Positions 23,308-31,082 of a stretch of 33,462 nt of DNA are shown one piece after another; within the stretch, counting starts at the first letter, position 1, and each line of letters opens with the position of its first letter. The notes beneath the pieces were generated by a model, which was not told where the DNA came from, searched no databases, and saw nothing but the letters and a program-made list of their open reading frames with translations. Origin of the DNA: an uncultured Rhodospirillaceae bacterium. GTDB lineage: Bacteria > Pseudomonadota > Alphaproteobacteria > Rhodospirillales > Magnetospirillaceae. The stretch is from NCBI GenBank assembly GCA_937887565.1, contig CALABS010000047.1:1-33462 (forward strand), given 5' to 3'. The position numbers and the translations under genes were made by a program.

Positions 23308-23359
23308 ATGGCCGGGCTTGGCCCAGCCATCCATGGACCCCCGGGTCAAGCCCGGGGGT
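23308..23359. repeat. Double-hairpin REP-like element between ccr and mcd
   Basis: Two adjacent stems are present: ATGGCCGGGC (23308-23317) with GCCCAGCCAT (23321-23330), one mismatch, and ACCCCCGGG (23337-23345) with CCCGGGGGT (23351-23359), perfect. GTCA and TGACGG flank the pair, as in the other REP-like copies here. The element lies between two genes transcribed in the same direction and could reduce or stabilise mcd expression relative to ccr. Confidence 0.65.
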
Positions 23360-23396
23360 GACGGAATAGAGAGGGACGCGGCGAGCGTCGGCCGCT

Positions 23397-24683
23397 TCAG
23401 CCCTCGATGCAATCCTCGACGGTGTAGCGGCCGGGCTTGAGCGCCTGGACCAGCACCGCCATGTTGCCCGGCTTGTGCTGGTTGCGCAGCATCTTCATGT
23501 GCGCGGTGGGGATCTCGTCCCACGAATAGCACTCGGACATGCAGGGGTCGAGGCGCCGCTCGATGACCAGTTGGTTGGCCTGGCTGGCCTGCAGCAGGTT
23601 GGCGAAATGGCTGCCCTGGATGCGCTTCTGGCGCATCCACACGAAACGGGCGTCGAAGGTCAGGTTGAAGCCGGTGGTGCCGGCGCAGAACACCACCATG
23701 CCGCCGCGCTTGACCACGTTGCACGACACCGGGAAGGTGGCCTCGCCGGGATGCTCGAACACGAAATCGACGTCGTTGCCCTTGCCGGTGATGTCCCAGA
23801 TGGCCTTGCCGAACTCGCGGACCTTCTTCATGTAGGCCTTGAACTCCTCCTGGTCGCCGTCCACGTCGGGCAGCTGGCCCCAGCAATCGAAGTCCTTGCG
23901 GTTGATGACGCCCTTGGCGCCCAGCCCCATGACGAACTCGCGCTTGTCCTCTTCCGAGATGACGCCGATGGCGTTGGCGCCGGCCACCGAGATCAGCTGG
24001 ATGGCCATGGAGCCCAGGCCGCCGGCCGCACCCCACACCAGCACGTTGTGGCCCGGCCGCAAAACGTGCGGGCGGTGGCCGAACAGCATGCGATAGGCGG
24101 TGGCCAGGGTCAGGGTGTAGCACGCCGACTCTTCCCAGGTCAGGTGCTTGGGGCGGTGCATCAGCTGCTGCGCCTGGACGCGGGCGAATTGGGCGAAGGA
24201 GCCGTCGGCGGTCTCGTAGCCCCAGATGCGCTGGCTGGGCGAGAACATCGGGTCGCCGCCGTTGCACTCCTCGTCGTCGCCGTCGGTCTGGTTGCAGTGG
24301 ACCACCACCTCGTCGCCGACCTTCCAGCGCGACACCTTGGAGCCCACCTTCCACACGATGCCCGAGGCGTCGGAGCCGGCGATGTGATAGGGCTGCTTAT
24401 GGTAGTCGAAGGGGCTGATGGGCTTGCCCAGCGCCGCCCAGACGCCGTTGTAGTTGACGCCGGCGGCCATCACCATGATCAGCACCTCGTGAGGGTCGAT
24501 CTCGGGGGTGTCGACCACCTCGACCAGCATGGCGGTGTCGGGATTGCCGTGGCGCTCGCGGCGGATCGCCCAAGCGTACATCTGCTTGGGCACGTGACCC
24601 AGCGGCGGAATCTCGCCGATCTCGTAGAGGTCCTTGGCCACCTGACCCGGCCGGATGTCGGCCATATTCGCCGCTTCGCTCAT
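23397..24683 (-). CDS. ccr: Crotonyl-CoA carboxylase/reductase
   Basis: The 428-residue enzyme of the zinc-less medium-chain dehydrogenase/reductase superfamily makes (2S)-ethylmalonyl-CoA from crotonyl-CoA, CO2 and NADPH. This is the key step of the ethylmalonyl-CoA pathway. Long family-specific stretches are recognisable: YAWAIRRERHGNPDTAM, GSDASGIVWKVG, HCNQTDGDDEECNGGDPMFS, the NADPH site VWGAAGGLGSMAIQL, and FEHPGEATFPVS. ATG 24683 follows AAGGAG; upstream frame is leader. It is divergent from ecm and followed, after a REP-like element, by mcd. Confidence 0.96.
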   Translation of the reverse strand: MSEAANMADIRPGQVAKDLYEIGEIPPLGHVPKQMYAWAIRRERHGNPDTAMLVEVVDTPEIDPHEVLIMVMAAGVNYNGVWAALGKPISPFDYHKQPYHIAGSDASGIVWKVGSKVSRWKVGDEVVVHCNQTDGDDEECNGGDPMFSPSQRIWGYETADGSFAQFARVQAQQLMHRPKHLTWEESACYTLTLATAYRMLFGHRPHVLRPGHNVLVWGAAGGLGSMAIQLISVAGANAIGVISEEDKREFVMGLGAKGVINRKDFDCWGQLPDVDGDQEEFKAYMKKVREFGKAIWDITGKGNDVDFVFEHPGEATFPVSCNVVKRGGMVVFCAGTTGFNLTFDARFVWMRQKRIQGSHFANLLQASQANQLVIERRLDPCMSECYSWDEIPTAHMKMLRNQHKPGNMAVLVQALKPGRYTVEDCIEG

Positions 24684-24719
24684 GCCCGCGCGCTCCTTGC
24701 TCGAGAAACTTGCCCTGCC

Positions 24720-24770
24720 CCCACCCTTGAAGGTGGGTCTTGTTGACCCTGGCGGGGATGCCAAATCCCC
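24720..24770 (-). promoter_or_regulatory. Two tandem hairpins in the ccr leader
   Basis: CCCACC (24720-24725) pairs with GGTGGG (24732-24737), and GGGGAT (24754-24759) pairs with ATCCCC (24765-24770). Both lie between the predicted promoter and the ccr start, about 37 and 71 bases upstream of the ATG. They could form in the 5' leader RNA. No known riboswitch class is recognised, and neither hairpin is followed by a T-run. Confidence 0.4.
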
Positions 24771-24792
24771 GTCCGGGCGTCGTCCTGATGGC

Positions 24793-24822
24793 GTTTTAGC
24801 GTTTTGCCACTTTTTTCGCAAT
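24793..24822. promoter_or_regulatory. Putative ccr promoter overlapped by a PccR/ScfR-like operator
   Basis: On the minus strand TTGCGA (24821-24816) and TAAAAC (24798-24793) lie 17 bases apart. Overlapping the -35 on the plus strand is TTTGCCAC, four T, TTCGCAAT (24803-24822). Each half matches 6 of 8 bases of TTTGCAAA with exactly N4 between, the arrangement I recall for short-chain-fatty-acyl-CoA regulators such as Rhodobacter PccR. The match is degenerate. The regulator gene is not in this window. Confidence 0.33.
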
Positions 24823-24937
24823 GCACAAAATGATAGTTTGTTTCGCGCCACGGCGATGTCGAGAAATTTTACGTCGCATGGCCGGCCGGTCACGGCATGC
24901 AGGATGTTGCACCGCAAGATGTGAGGGTGAGCAGGGA

Positions 24938-26935
24938 ATGACGCAAGGAACCACGCCCCAGGCAACGGCCCCGGCCCGCGACAAGCCGTGGCTGTTCCGC
25001 ACCTATTCGGGCCACAGCTCGGCGGCGGAGAGCAACAAGCTTTACCGGGGCAACCTGGCCAAGGGCCAGACGGGCCTGTCCATCGCCTTCGACCTGCCGA
25101 CCCAGACCGGCTACGATTCCGACCACCCGCTGGCGCGGGGCGAGGTCGGCAAGGTCGGCGTGCCGGTGTGCCATATCGGCGACATGATGACCCTGTTCGA
25201 CGGCATCCCGCTCGAGCAGATGAACACCTCGATGACCATCAACGCCCCGGCGGCGTGGCTGTTGTCGCTGTACATCGCCACCGCCGAGAAGCAGGGCGCC
25301 GCCCGCGCCCGGCTGAACGGCACCACCCAGAACGACGTCATCAAGGAATACCTGTCGCGCGGCACCTATATCTTCGCGCCGCAGCCGTCGCTCAGGCTCA
25401 CCAGCGACGTGATCGCCTTCACCTACCGCGAGGTTCCCAAGTGGAACCCGATGAACGTGTGCTCGTACCACCTGCAGGAGGCCGGCGCGACCCCCGAGCA
25501 GGAGCTGGCCTTCGCCCTGGCCACCGCCATCGCGGTGCTGGACACCGTGCGCCCCACCGTCCCCGAGGCGGATTTCCCCCAGGTGGTCGGCCGCATCAGC
25601 TTCTTCGTCAACGCCGGCATCCGCTTCATCACCGAGATGTGCAAGATGCGGGCCTTCACCCAGCTGTGGGACGAAATCTGCCGCGACCGCTACGGCATCG
25701 AGGACGAGAAGCTTCGACGCTTCCGCTACGGCGTCCAGGTCAACAGCCTGGGCCTGACCGAGCCGCAGCCCGAAAACAACGTCTACCGCATCCTGCTGGA
25801 GGCCCTGGCGGTGACCCTGTCCAAGGACGCCCGCGCCCGCGCGGTGCAACTGCCGGCCTGGAACGAGGCCCTGGGGCTGCCGCGCCCGTGGGACCAGCAG
25901 TGGTCGCTCCGCATGCAGCAGATCATGGCCTTCGAAACCGACCTGTTGGAATATGGCGACATCTTCGACGGTTCGCGCGTCGTCGCCGAGAAGGTCGAGG
26001 AACTGAAGGCCGGCGCGCGTGAGGAACTGGCCCGCATCGCCGCCATGGGCGGCGCCGTGCCGGCCATCGACTCCAGCTACATGAAGCAGAAGCTGGTCGA
26101 ATCCAACGCGCGTCGCATCGCCGGCATCGAATCGGGCGAGCAGATCGTGGTCGGCGTCAACAAGTGGACCGAGACCGAGCCCAGCCCGCTGACCACCGGG
26201 GACGGCGCCATCCTGACCGTCGATCCCAAGTCCGAGGCCGAGCAGATCGAGCGGCTGGCGGCCTTCAAGGCGACCCGCGACGCCCAGGCGGTCGAGGCCG
26301 CGCTGGCGTCCTTGCGCGCTGCCGCCGCCGAGGGCCGCAACGTCATGGAACCGTCCATCGCCGCCGCCCATGCCGGCGTCACCACCGGTGAATGGGCCGC
26401 CACCCTGCGCGAGGTGTTCGGCGAGTACCGCGCCCCCACCGGCGTCGCCCGCGCCGCCGCCGCCGCCAAGGGCGACGCCATCGCCGCCGTGCGCGCCCGC
26501 GTCGACGCGGTGTCGGCGACGCTGGGCCGCCGCATCAAGATGCTGGTGGGCAAGCCGGGCCTGGACGGCCATTCCAACGGCGCCGAGCAGATCGCCGTCC
26601 GTGCCCGCGACGCCGGCATGGAGGTGGTCTACGAGGGCATCCGGCTGACCCCGGCCCAGATCGTCAACGCCGCCCTCGAGGAAGGCGTCCACGTGGTGGG
26701 CCTCTCGATCCTGTCGGGCAGCCACGTGCCGCTGGTCACCGAGGTGCTGGACCGCATGCGTGCCGCCGGCATCGGCGACATCCCGGTGGTGGCCGGTGGC
26801 ATCATCCCGCCCGAGGACGAGAAGACGCTGCTGGCCGCCGGCTGTGCCCGCATCTACACGCCCAAGGACTACGACATCACCGCCATCATGGGCGACATCG
26901 TCGAACTGGTGGCCGGGCGCGCCGACGCCGCCTGA
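24938..26935 (+). CDS. ecm: Ethylmalonyl-CoA mutase (B12-dependent)
   Basis: A single-chain adenosylcobalamin mutase of 665 residues that converts ethylmalonyl-CoA to methylsuccinyl-CoA. The N-terminal TIM barrel shows WLFRTYSGHSSAAESNKLYR and IAFDLPTQTGYDSDH. The C-terminal B12 domain contains KPGLDGHSNGAEQIA with the cobalt-ligand His545 in DGHSNG, followed by VGLSILSGSH and VVAGGIIP. Methylmalonyl-CoA mutase is the close alternative. Linkage to ccr and mcd, and an opening different from the longer MCM large subunit, favour Ecm. ATG 24938 fits the family start; the 39 upstream codons lie in the control region. Confidence 0.94.
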   Translation: MTQGTTPQATAPARDKPWLFRTYSGHSSAAESNKLYRGNLAKGQTGLSIAFDLPTQTGYDSDHPLARGEVGKVGVPVCHIGDMMTLFDGIPLEQMNTSMTINAPAAWLLSLYIATAEKQGAARARLNGTTQNDVIKEYLSRGTYIFAPQPSLRLTSDVIAFTYREVPKWNPMNVCSYHLQEAGATPEQELAFALATAIAVLDTVRPTVPEADFPQVVGRISFFVNAGIRFITEMCKMRAFTQLWDEICRDRYGIEDEKLRRFRYGVQVNSLGLTEPQPENNVYRILLEALAVTLSKDARARAVQLPAWNEALGLPRPWDQQWSLRMQQIMAFETDLLEYGDIFDGSRVVAEKVEELKAGAREELARIAAMGGAVPAIDSSYMKQKLVESNARRIAGIESGEQIVVGVNKWTETEPSPLTTGDGAILTVDPKSEAEQIERLAAFKATRDAQAVEAALASLRAAAAEGRNVMEPSIAAAHAGVTTGEWAATLREVFGEYRAPTGVARAAAAAKGDAIAAVRARVDAVSATLGRRIKMLVGKPGLDGHSNGAEQIAVRARDAGMEVVYEGIRLTPAQIVNAALEEGVHVVGLSILSGSHVPLVTEVLDRMRAAGIGDIPVVAGGIIPPEDEKTLLAAGCARIYTPKDYDITAIMGDIVELVAGRADAA

Positions 26936-26943
26936 CCCGCGAC

Positions 26944-26965
26944 GGCCGGGCGGGTTCGCCCGGCC
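26944..26965. terminator. Hairpin terminator after ecm
   Basis: GGCCGGGCG (26944-26952) pairs perfectly with CGCCCGGCC (26957-26965) around GGTT, 9 bases after the ecm stop. A pyrimidine-rich tail (CCTTCCCCCTC) follows rather than a T-run. Confidence 0.55.
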
Positions 26966-27025
26966 CCTTCCCCCTCAATCGCGCTTGTGGTAATGCCAAG
27001 GTGGATGGGGATTGGAAGGACCGAC

Positions 27026-27376
27026 ATGGTCAGGATCAGCAGCAAAAACGACCGCCGCTTCGACGACCGTCATCCCGGCACCGGACTGGTGGCGCGGATC
27101 GGCGGGCAGGAAATCGAGGTCCTCGACGTTTCCATCGGTGGATTGAAGATCGCCAGCCCCAAGGGCCTCAAGACCTGGCGGGGCGACGCGCTGGATTTCG
27201 TGCTGATTTCCACCCATTGGCCGGACATGAAGCAGCCGGCCGGCCGTGGCGTCGTGCGCGCGCTGACCGACAGCTGGATCGCGCTGCAGTTCGACCGCCC
27301 GTCCTATGATCTGATGAAATGCGTCAGCCGCCACGTGGCGACGCTGCTGTGGGGCGACCGTCCCTACGGCTACTGA
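27026..27376 (+). CDS. PilZ-domain protein (c-di-GMP binding)
   Basis: This 116-residue protein is essentially one PilZ domain. The c-di-GMP motif RRxxxR is present as RRFDDR (residues 10-15), and DxSxxG as DVSIGG (34-39), so binding competence is likely. There is no output domain, so it would act by protein-protein contact, as in motility or polysaccharide control. AAGGA (27016-27020) supports ATG 27026; 13 codons further upstream are in frame but have no ribosome site. It follows the ecm terminator and is probably an independent unit; a link to carbon metabolism is not implied. Confidence 0.86.
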   Translation: MVRISSKNDRRFDDRHPGTGLVARIGGQEIEVLDVSIGGLKIASPKGLKTWRGDALDFVLISTHWPDMKQPAGRGVVRALTDSWIALQFDRPSYDLMKCVSRHVATLLWGDRPYGY

Positions 27377-27413
27377 AAACCGCCCCTGAACCTTCGGTCT
27401 GGATCGGACCACC

Positions 27414-27503
27414 AACAGGCTGCGGAAAAACAGGGCCGGCTGTCTAGATTTCCGTCACCCCCGCGCAGGCGGGGGGATGACGCGACTTTTTCCGCACCCT
27501 GTT
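27414..27503. repeat. 90-bp palindromic element with 17-bp terminal inverted repeats
   Basis: AACAGGCTGCGGAAAAA (27414-27430) and TTTTTCCGCACCCTGTT (27487-27503) are inverted repeats with one mismatch. They enclose a REP-like core, CCCCCGC-GCAG-GCGGGGG, flanked by GTCA and TGAC. The right end overlaps the mlaC stop codon (TAA on the minus strand, 27504-27502). Read as RNA it folds into one long hairpin with A/U at one end, so it may also serve as the terminator for mlaC and the PilZ gene. Confidence 0.7.
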
Positions 27504-28140
27504 AGCGCGCCGCCGCCGACTGGTCAGCCTCCATCTGGCCGATCTTGCGGCGCATGGCGGTCAGCAACCCCTCGACCTGGCCGCCCGAGGACTGGATCAC
27601 CGAGGTGTATTCCGAGCGGTGGGTGAAGGCCATGCTGGCTCCCTCGACCTTGATGTCTAGGACGCGGAACGACTCGCCCGCCTTGCGCACCAGCCAGGTC
27701 ACGGCGATCGGGTCCAGCTTCCGGCGGCGGATCAGCGAGTCCACCGACACGTTCAACTCGCCGTCGGGGTGGACGGCGACGATGTCCAGCGTCTCGCCGG
27801 AATAGTCCTTGAACCGCTTGGCCCAGGTCAGGACCTGGATGTCCTCGAACAGGCGCAGGAACTCCCGCTGCTGGGGCGGCGTGGCGATGCGCCAGTAGCG
27901 TCCCAGCACCAGCTTGCCGATCTCGGGCAGGTCGAAGCTGTCCACGAACAGGGTGCGGAAGCGGCGGTTGCGCTCGTCGTCGGAAATGTCCTTGACCGCC
28001 ACCGTCGCCATGGCGGTGTCGGCCAGCGTGGCGATGAAGGCGCGCGCCGCGTCCTGGCGGGCGTCGGCGTTGGCGGCCCCACCGAAGGCGACAAGGGCGC
28101 CCATGGCCAGGGCGGCGATCAACGTGCGACGGGACAGCAT
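27502..28140 (-). CDS. mlaC: MlaC-type periplasmic phospholipid-binding protein
   Basis: The 212-residue protein has a Sec signal peptide (about 1-25, MLSRRTLIAALAMGALVAFG and AANA). Family segments of the Ttg2D/MlaC fold follow: LGRYWRIATPPQQREFLRLF, then VTWLVRKAGESFRVLDIKVEG and SEYTSVIQ. MlaC shuttles phospholipids between the outer-membrane MlaA complex and the inner-membrane MlaFEDB transporter. It starts four bases after the mlaA stop, so the two are one operon; the MlaFED genes are not in the window. The TAA stop lies inside the end of the palindromic element, which may have altered the original C-terminus. Confidence 0.9.
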   Translation of the reverse strand: MLSRRTLIAALAMGALVAFGGAANADARQDAARAFIATLADTAMATVAVKDISDDERNRRFRTLFVDSFDLPEIGKLVLGRYWRIATPPQQREFLRLFEDIQVLTWAKRFKDYSGETLDIVAVHPDGELNVSVDSLIRRRKLDPIAVTWLVRKAGESFRVLDIKVEGASMAFTHRSEYTSVIQSSGGQVEGLLTAMRRKIGQMEADQSAAAR

Positions 28141-28144
28141 CGGA

Positions 28145-28948
28145 TCAATGGCTTTCCTGGCCAGACTCTTCCGCCGCGCTGATGCTGGCGGCCGGCACCT
28201 TGTCGACGACCGTGTCGTTCCTGATCTCGGCATCGCGGCGCTGCCTGTAAAGGGAGCGGACGGCGGCGTAGAAGTCGAGCGAGGTCCGCTCGATTTCGTC
28301 AAGCGAATCGAGGAAACGCTCGCGCTTGTCGATGCCGGCGACGCCGGTGCGGGTCCAGATGGCCCACTCCTTGTCGGTGTTGTCCCACCAGATGTTGACC
28401 GGATCGGCCAGCCATTCAGCGGCCAAGCCGGTGGTGTCACGCGGATTGGACGGGCCGAGGATGGGCAATACCAGATACGGGCCGTCGGGAACACCCCACA
28501 CCGCGAAGGTCTGGCCGAAATCCTCGTCGTGGAAGGGGATGCCCCCCTCGCCGGCGATGTCGAACAGGCCGGCGATGCCGAAGCCGGTGTTGAACGCGAA
28601 CCGCATCGCGGTCTGCACGGCGCGGTCGGGCTGGCCTTGCAGCACGTCGTTGGCGAACACGATGGGGGCGCGCAGATTGTTCAGGAAGTCGCGCACGCGG
28701 TCGCGGCCGAACTGGGGAACGGCGGCGCGATACCCCTGGGCCAGCGGCTTCAGCAGCGCCTTGTCGACGGCCTGGTTGAATTCGAAGATGGCGCGGTTGG
28801 TCGGCTCGAGCGGATCGTTGATCTGTTGCCACTCGGCGACCGCTTCCTGGTCGTCGGCGGGTGGCGGCGTGGCGCAGCCGGCAATCAGGGCGAACGCGAG
28901 GACGGACGCGGCAACACGCGCGGCAGAGCGGGGGATGAAGGCTGTCAT
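28145..28948 (-). CDS. mlaA: MlaA (VacJ) outer-membrane lipoprotein
   Basis: The 267-residue lipoprotein has signal peptide lipobox LIAGC (residues 21-25), then NDPLEPTNRAIFEFNQAVDK, the strongly conserved MlaA opening. FGIAGLFDIA, DFGQTFAVWGVPDGPYLVLP and LGPSNPRDTTG follow. MlaA forms a ring-like channel in the inner leaflet of the outer membrane and removes mislocalised phospholipid, passing it to MlaC. ATG 28948 places the signal peptide correctly; the 71-codon extension upstream has none. AGAAGAG lies just upstream. The C-terminal ~30 residues are acidic and variable. Confidence 0.93.
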   Translation of the reverse strand: MTAFIPRSAARVAASVLAFALIAGCATPPPADDQEAVAEWQQINDPLEPTNRAIFEFNQAVDKALLKPLAQGYRAAVPQFGRDRVRDFLNNLRAPIVFANDVLQGQPDRAVQTAMRFAFNTGFGIAGLFDIAGEGGIPFHDEDFGQTFAVWGVPDGPYLVLPILGPSNPRDTTGLAAEWLADPVNIWWDNTDKEWAIWTRTGVAGIDKRERFLDSLDEIERTSLDFYAAVRSLYRQRRDAEIRNDTVVDKVPAASISAAEESGQESH

Positions 28949-29169
28949 ATGGCTCTTCTGATTACCCTGTTGGACCTTCGGACGCAACGTTCCCCGGCGC
29001 GGGCCGGGCCATGGGGCGCAACACTGTGGCAGAACCCCGCACCATCCGAGGTACCACAGGCGCCGGTGAAAGGCTAGGGGGCAGGACTCGTCTGCCGCCG
29101 CCCCTCGACGCGTGTGTGGTAAAAATGCATCATCCGCCGCGGCGACGAAAGAGGGCTTCATGTTCGCAT
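28949..29169. other. Divergent spacer between mlaA and the ArsR-methyltransferase gene
   Basis: About 220 bases up to the palindrome at 29170. It should contain the mlaAC promoter on the minus strand. I see no convincing hexamer pair and no coding frame with family resemblance; frames that cross it are extensions of mlaA. Confidence 0.35.
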
Positions 29170-29189
29170 AAAGATATGTTTATATCTTT
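29170..29189. promoter_or_regulatory. Perfect palindrome, probable operator of the ArsR-methyltransferase/met operon
   Basis: AAAGATAT (29170-29177) and ATATCTTT (29182-29189) are exact inverted repeats around GTTT. They form an AT-rich island in GC-rich DNA, 27 bases before the GTG start of an ArsR-type regulator gene. ArsR proteins bind such dyads, so autoregulation and control of the downstream metF is the natural reading. The assignment to SahR is an inference. Confidence 0.65.
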
Positions 29190-29216
29190 CGCGAGCATGG
29201 AGCGGAGGTGAACGCG

Positions 29217-30185
29217 GTGGACGCGGTATTGACGGGATTGCGGGCGGCGGCGGAGCCGACACGGCTGCGGCTGCTCGCCCTGCTCGCCCAGGGCGAGCTG
29301 GCCGTCAGCGAGCTGACCCACATCCTGGGCCAAAGCCAGCCGCGCGTCTCGCGCCATCTCAAGCTGATGTGCGAGGCCGGCCTGCTCGATCGCTTCCCCG
29401 AGGGTGCCTGGGTGCTGTACCGGGTGGCGACCAAGGGGCTGGGCGGCGACATCGCCCGCACGCTGCTGGGCCTGCTGCCGCCCGACGACCCCGTGGTCGA
29501 TCTCGACCGCCGGCGGCTGGCCGGCGTGCGCGCGGCCCGCGCCGAGCGGGCGGCGGCCTATTTCCGCGACAATGCCGGCCGCTGGAACGAGATCCGGTCC
29601 CTGCACGTGGACGAGGCCGAGGTCGAGACCGCGCTGCTGGCGGCGCTGGCCGGCCGGCCGATCCGCGACCTGGTGGACATGGGCACCGGCACCGGCCGGG
29701 TGCTGGAACTGCTGGCGCCCCATGTGGAGCGCGCGGTCGGCGTCGACCTGTCGCGCGAGATGCTGGCGGTCGCCCGCGCCAATCTGGAGCGCGCCGGCCT
29801 GTCCCATTGCATGGTGCGGCAGGGCGACATCACCCAACTGCCGTTGCCGGCCGATTCGGCCGACGCGGTGACCCTGCACCAGGTTCTGCATTATGCCGCC
29901 GATCCCGCCGCCGTGGTGGCCGAGGCGGCCCGCATCCTGCGTCGCGGCGGGCGGCTGGTGGTGGTGGACTTCGCCCCCCACGACCAGGAGATCCTCCGCG
30001 ACCAGCACGCCCACCGCCGCCTCGGCTTCGCCGACGACGAGGTGGCCGGCTGGTTCGCGGCCGCCGGCCTGGAAGCCGACGGCATCACCCGCCTGCCCGG
30101 CACTTCCCTGACCGTGGTGTTGTGGCGAGCCCGCCGCCCCGACGCCCCGGCCCGCACGCCCGTACAGACAGGAGCCCAAGCGTGA
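29217..30185 (+). CDS. ArsR-family regulator fused to a SAM-dependent methyltransferase (SahR-like)
   Basis: A 322-residue fusion. Residues 1-85 form an ArsR winged helix (AAAEPTRLRLLALLAQGELA, LGQSQPRVSRHLKLMCEAGL). Residues about 130-300 form a class I methyltransferase with VDMGTGTGRVLELLAPH, VGVDLSREML and VTLHQVLHYAADP. Fusions of this kind next to methionine-cycle genes are candidates for SAH/SAM-sensing SahR regulators, the methyltransferase fold serving as a ligand pocket. GTG 29217 was chosen because CGGAGGTGA (29203-29211) stands 8 bases before it; GTG 29208 would overlap that ribosome site and add three residues. Its stop overlaps the metF GTG (GTGA), so they are co-translated. Confidence 0.82.
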   Translation: MDAVLTGLRAAAEPTRLRLLALLAQGELAVSELTHILGQSQPRVSRHLKLMCEAGLLDRFPEGAWVLYRVATKGLGGDIARTLLGLLPPDDPVVDLDRRRLAGVRAARAERAAAYFRDNAGRWNEIRSLHVDEAEVETALLAALAGRPIRDLVDMGTGTGRVLELLAPHVERAVGVDLSREMLAVARANLERAGLSHCMVRQGDITQLPLPADSADAVTLHQVLHYAADPAAVVAEAARILRRGGRLVVVDFAPHDQEILRDQHAHRRLGFADDEVAGWFAAAGLEADGITRLPGTSLTVVLWRARRPDAPARTPVQTGAQA

Positions 30186-31072
30186 CCCCCGAACTTCCCA
30201 TCGCCGCCGCACTGACGCGGCCGGTCAGCGTTTCCTTCGAATTCTTCCCGCCCAAGACCGAGAAGATGCAGGAGAACCTGTGGGAGTGCGTCAAGCGCCT
30301 GGAGCCGCTGGCCCCCAAATTCGTGTCGGTGACCTATGGCGCCGGCGGCACGACGCGGGAGCGCACCCACGAGACCGTGGCCCGCATCGCCCGCGAGACC
30401 AGCCTCAAACCGGCCGCCCACCTGACCTGCGTCGGCCACAGCACCGGCGAGGTGGACGACATCGCCCGGCGCTATTGGGACGAGGGCATCCGCCACATCG
30501 TCGCGCTCCGGGGCGACATGCCCGACAATTCCGGCCGCTACGAGCCGACTCCGGGCGGCTACGCCTATGCCGTCGATCTGGTGAAGGGGCTCAAGCGCAT
30601 CGCCGATTTCGAGATCTCGGTGGCCGCCTATCCCGAGACCCACCCCGACGCCCCCAGCGCCGCCTTCGACCTCGACAACCTCAAGGCCAAGGTGGACGCC
30701 GGCGCCACCCGGGCGATCACCCAATACTTCTTCGACGTCGACGTCTACCGCCGCTTCGTCGACCGTGCACGCGCCGCCGGCATCACCGTGCCCATCGTGC
30801 CGGGGATCCTGCCGGTGACCAATTTCGCCCAGGTCCGGAAGTTCTCGGCCGCCTGCGGGGCCGGCGTGCCGCCGTGGATGGCCGACCTGTTCGAGGGCCT
30901 GGACGACGACCCCGACACGCGGCGACTGGTCGCCGCCACCGTCGCCGCCGAGCAGTGCCGCACCCTGGCCGCCGACGGGGTGACCGAGTTTCACATCTAC
31001 ACCCTCAACCGCGCCGACCTGGCCTACGCGATTTCCCATATCCTGGGCGTGCGGCCGGCGAAGGGCGCGTAG
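30182..31072 (+). CDS. metF: Methylenetetrahydrofolate reductase MetF
   Basis: The 296-residue FAD-dependent TIM-barrel enzyme makes 5-methyltetrahydrofolate for methionine synthase. Motifs seen are SFEFFPPKTEKM (residues 18-29, with Glu20 as catalytic acid), FVSVTYGAGGTTRERT, ALRGDMP with Asp112 near the flavin, and ITQYFFDVDVYRRFVD. The GTG 30182 start is supported by AGGAG at 30170-30174 and overlaps the stop of the ArsR-methyltransferase gene. metH follows after about 157 bases occupied by an inverted-repeat element. Co-regulation with metH is likely but is interrupted by that insert. Confidence 0.94.
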   Translation: MTPELPIAAALTRPVSVSFEFFPPKTEKMQENLWECVKRLEPLAPKFVSVTYGAGGTTRERTHETVARIARETSLKPAAHLTCVGHSTGEVDDIARRYWDEGIRHIVALRGDMPDNSGRYEPTPGGYAYAVDLVKGLKRIADFEISVAAYPETHPDAPSAAFDLDNLKAKVDAGATRAITQYFFDVDVYRRFVDRARAAGITVPIVPGILPVTNFAQVRKFSAACGAGVPPWMADLFEGLDDDPDTRRLVAATVAAEQCRTLAADGVTEFHIYTLNRADLAYAISHILGVRPAKGA

Positions 31073-31082
31073 TTAGGGTTTA

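Noticed and set aside
24890..26725. A 611-residue open frame on the minus strand
   Set aside because: Antisense to ecm, which has clear B12-mutase motifs.
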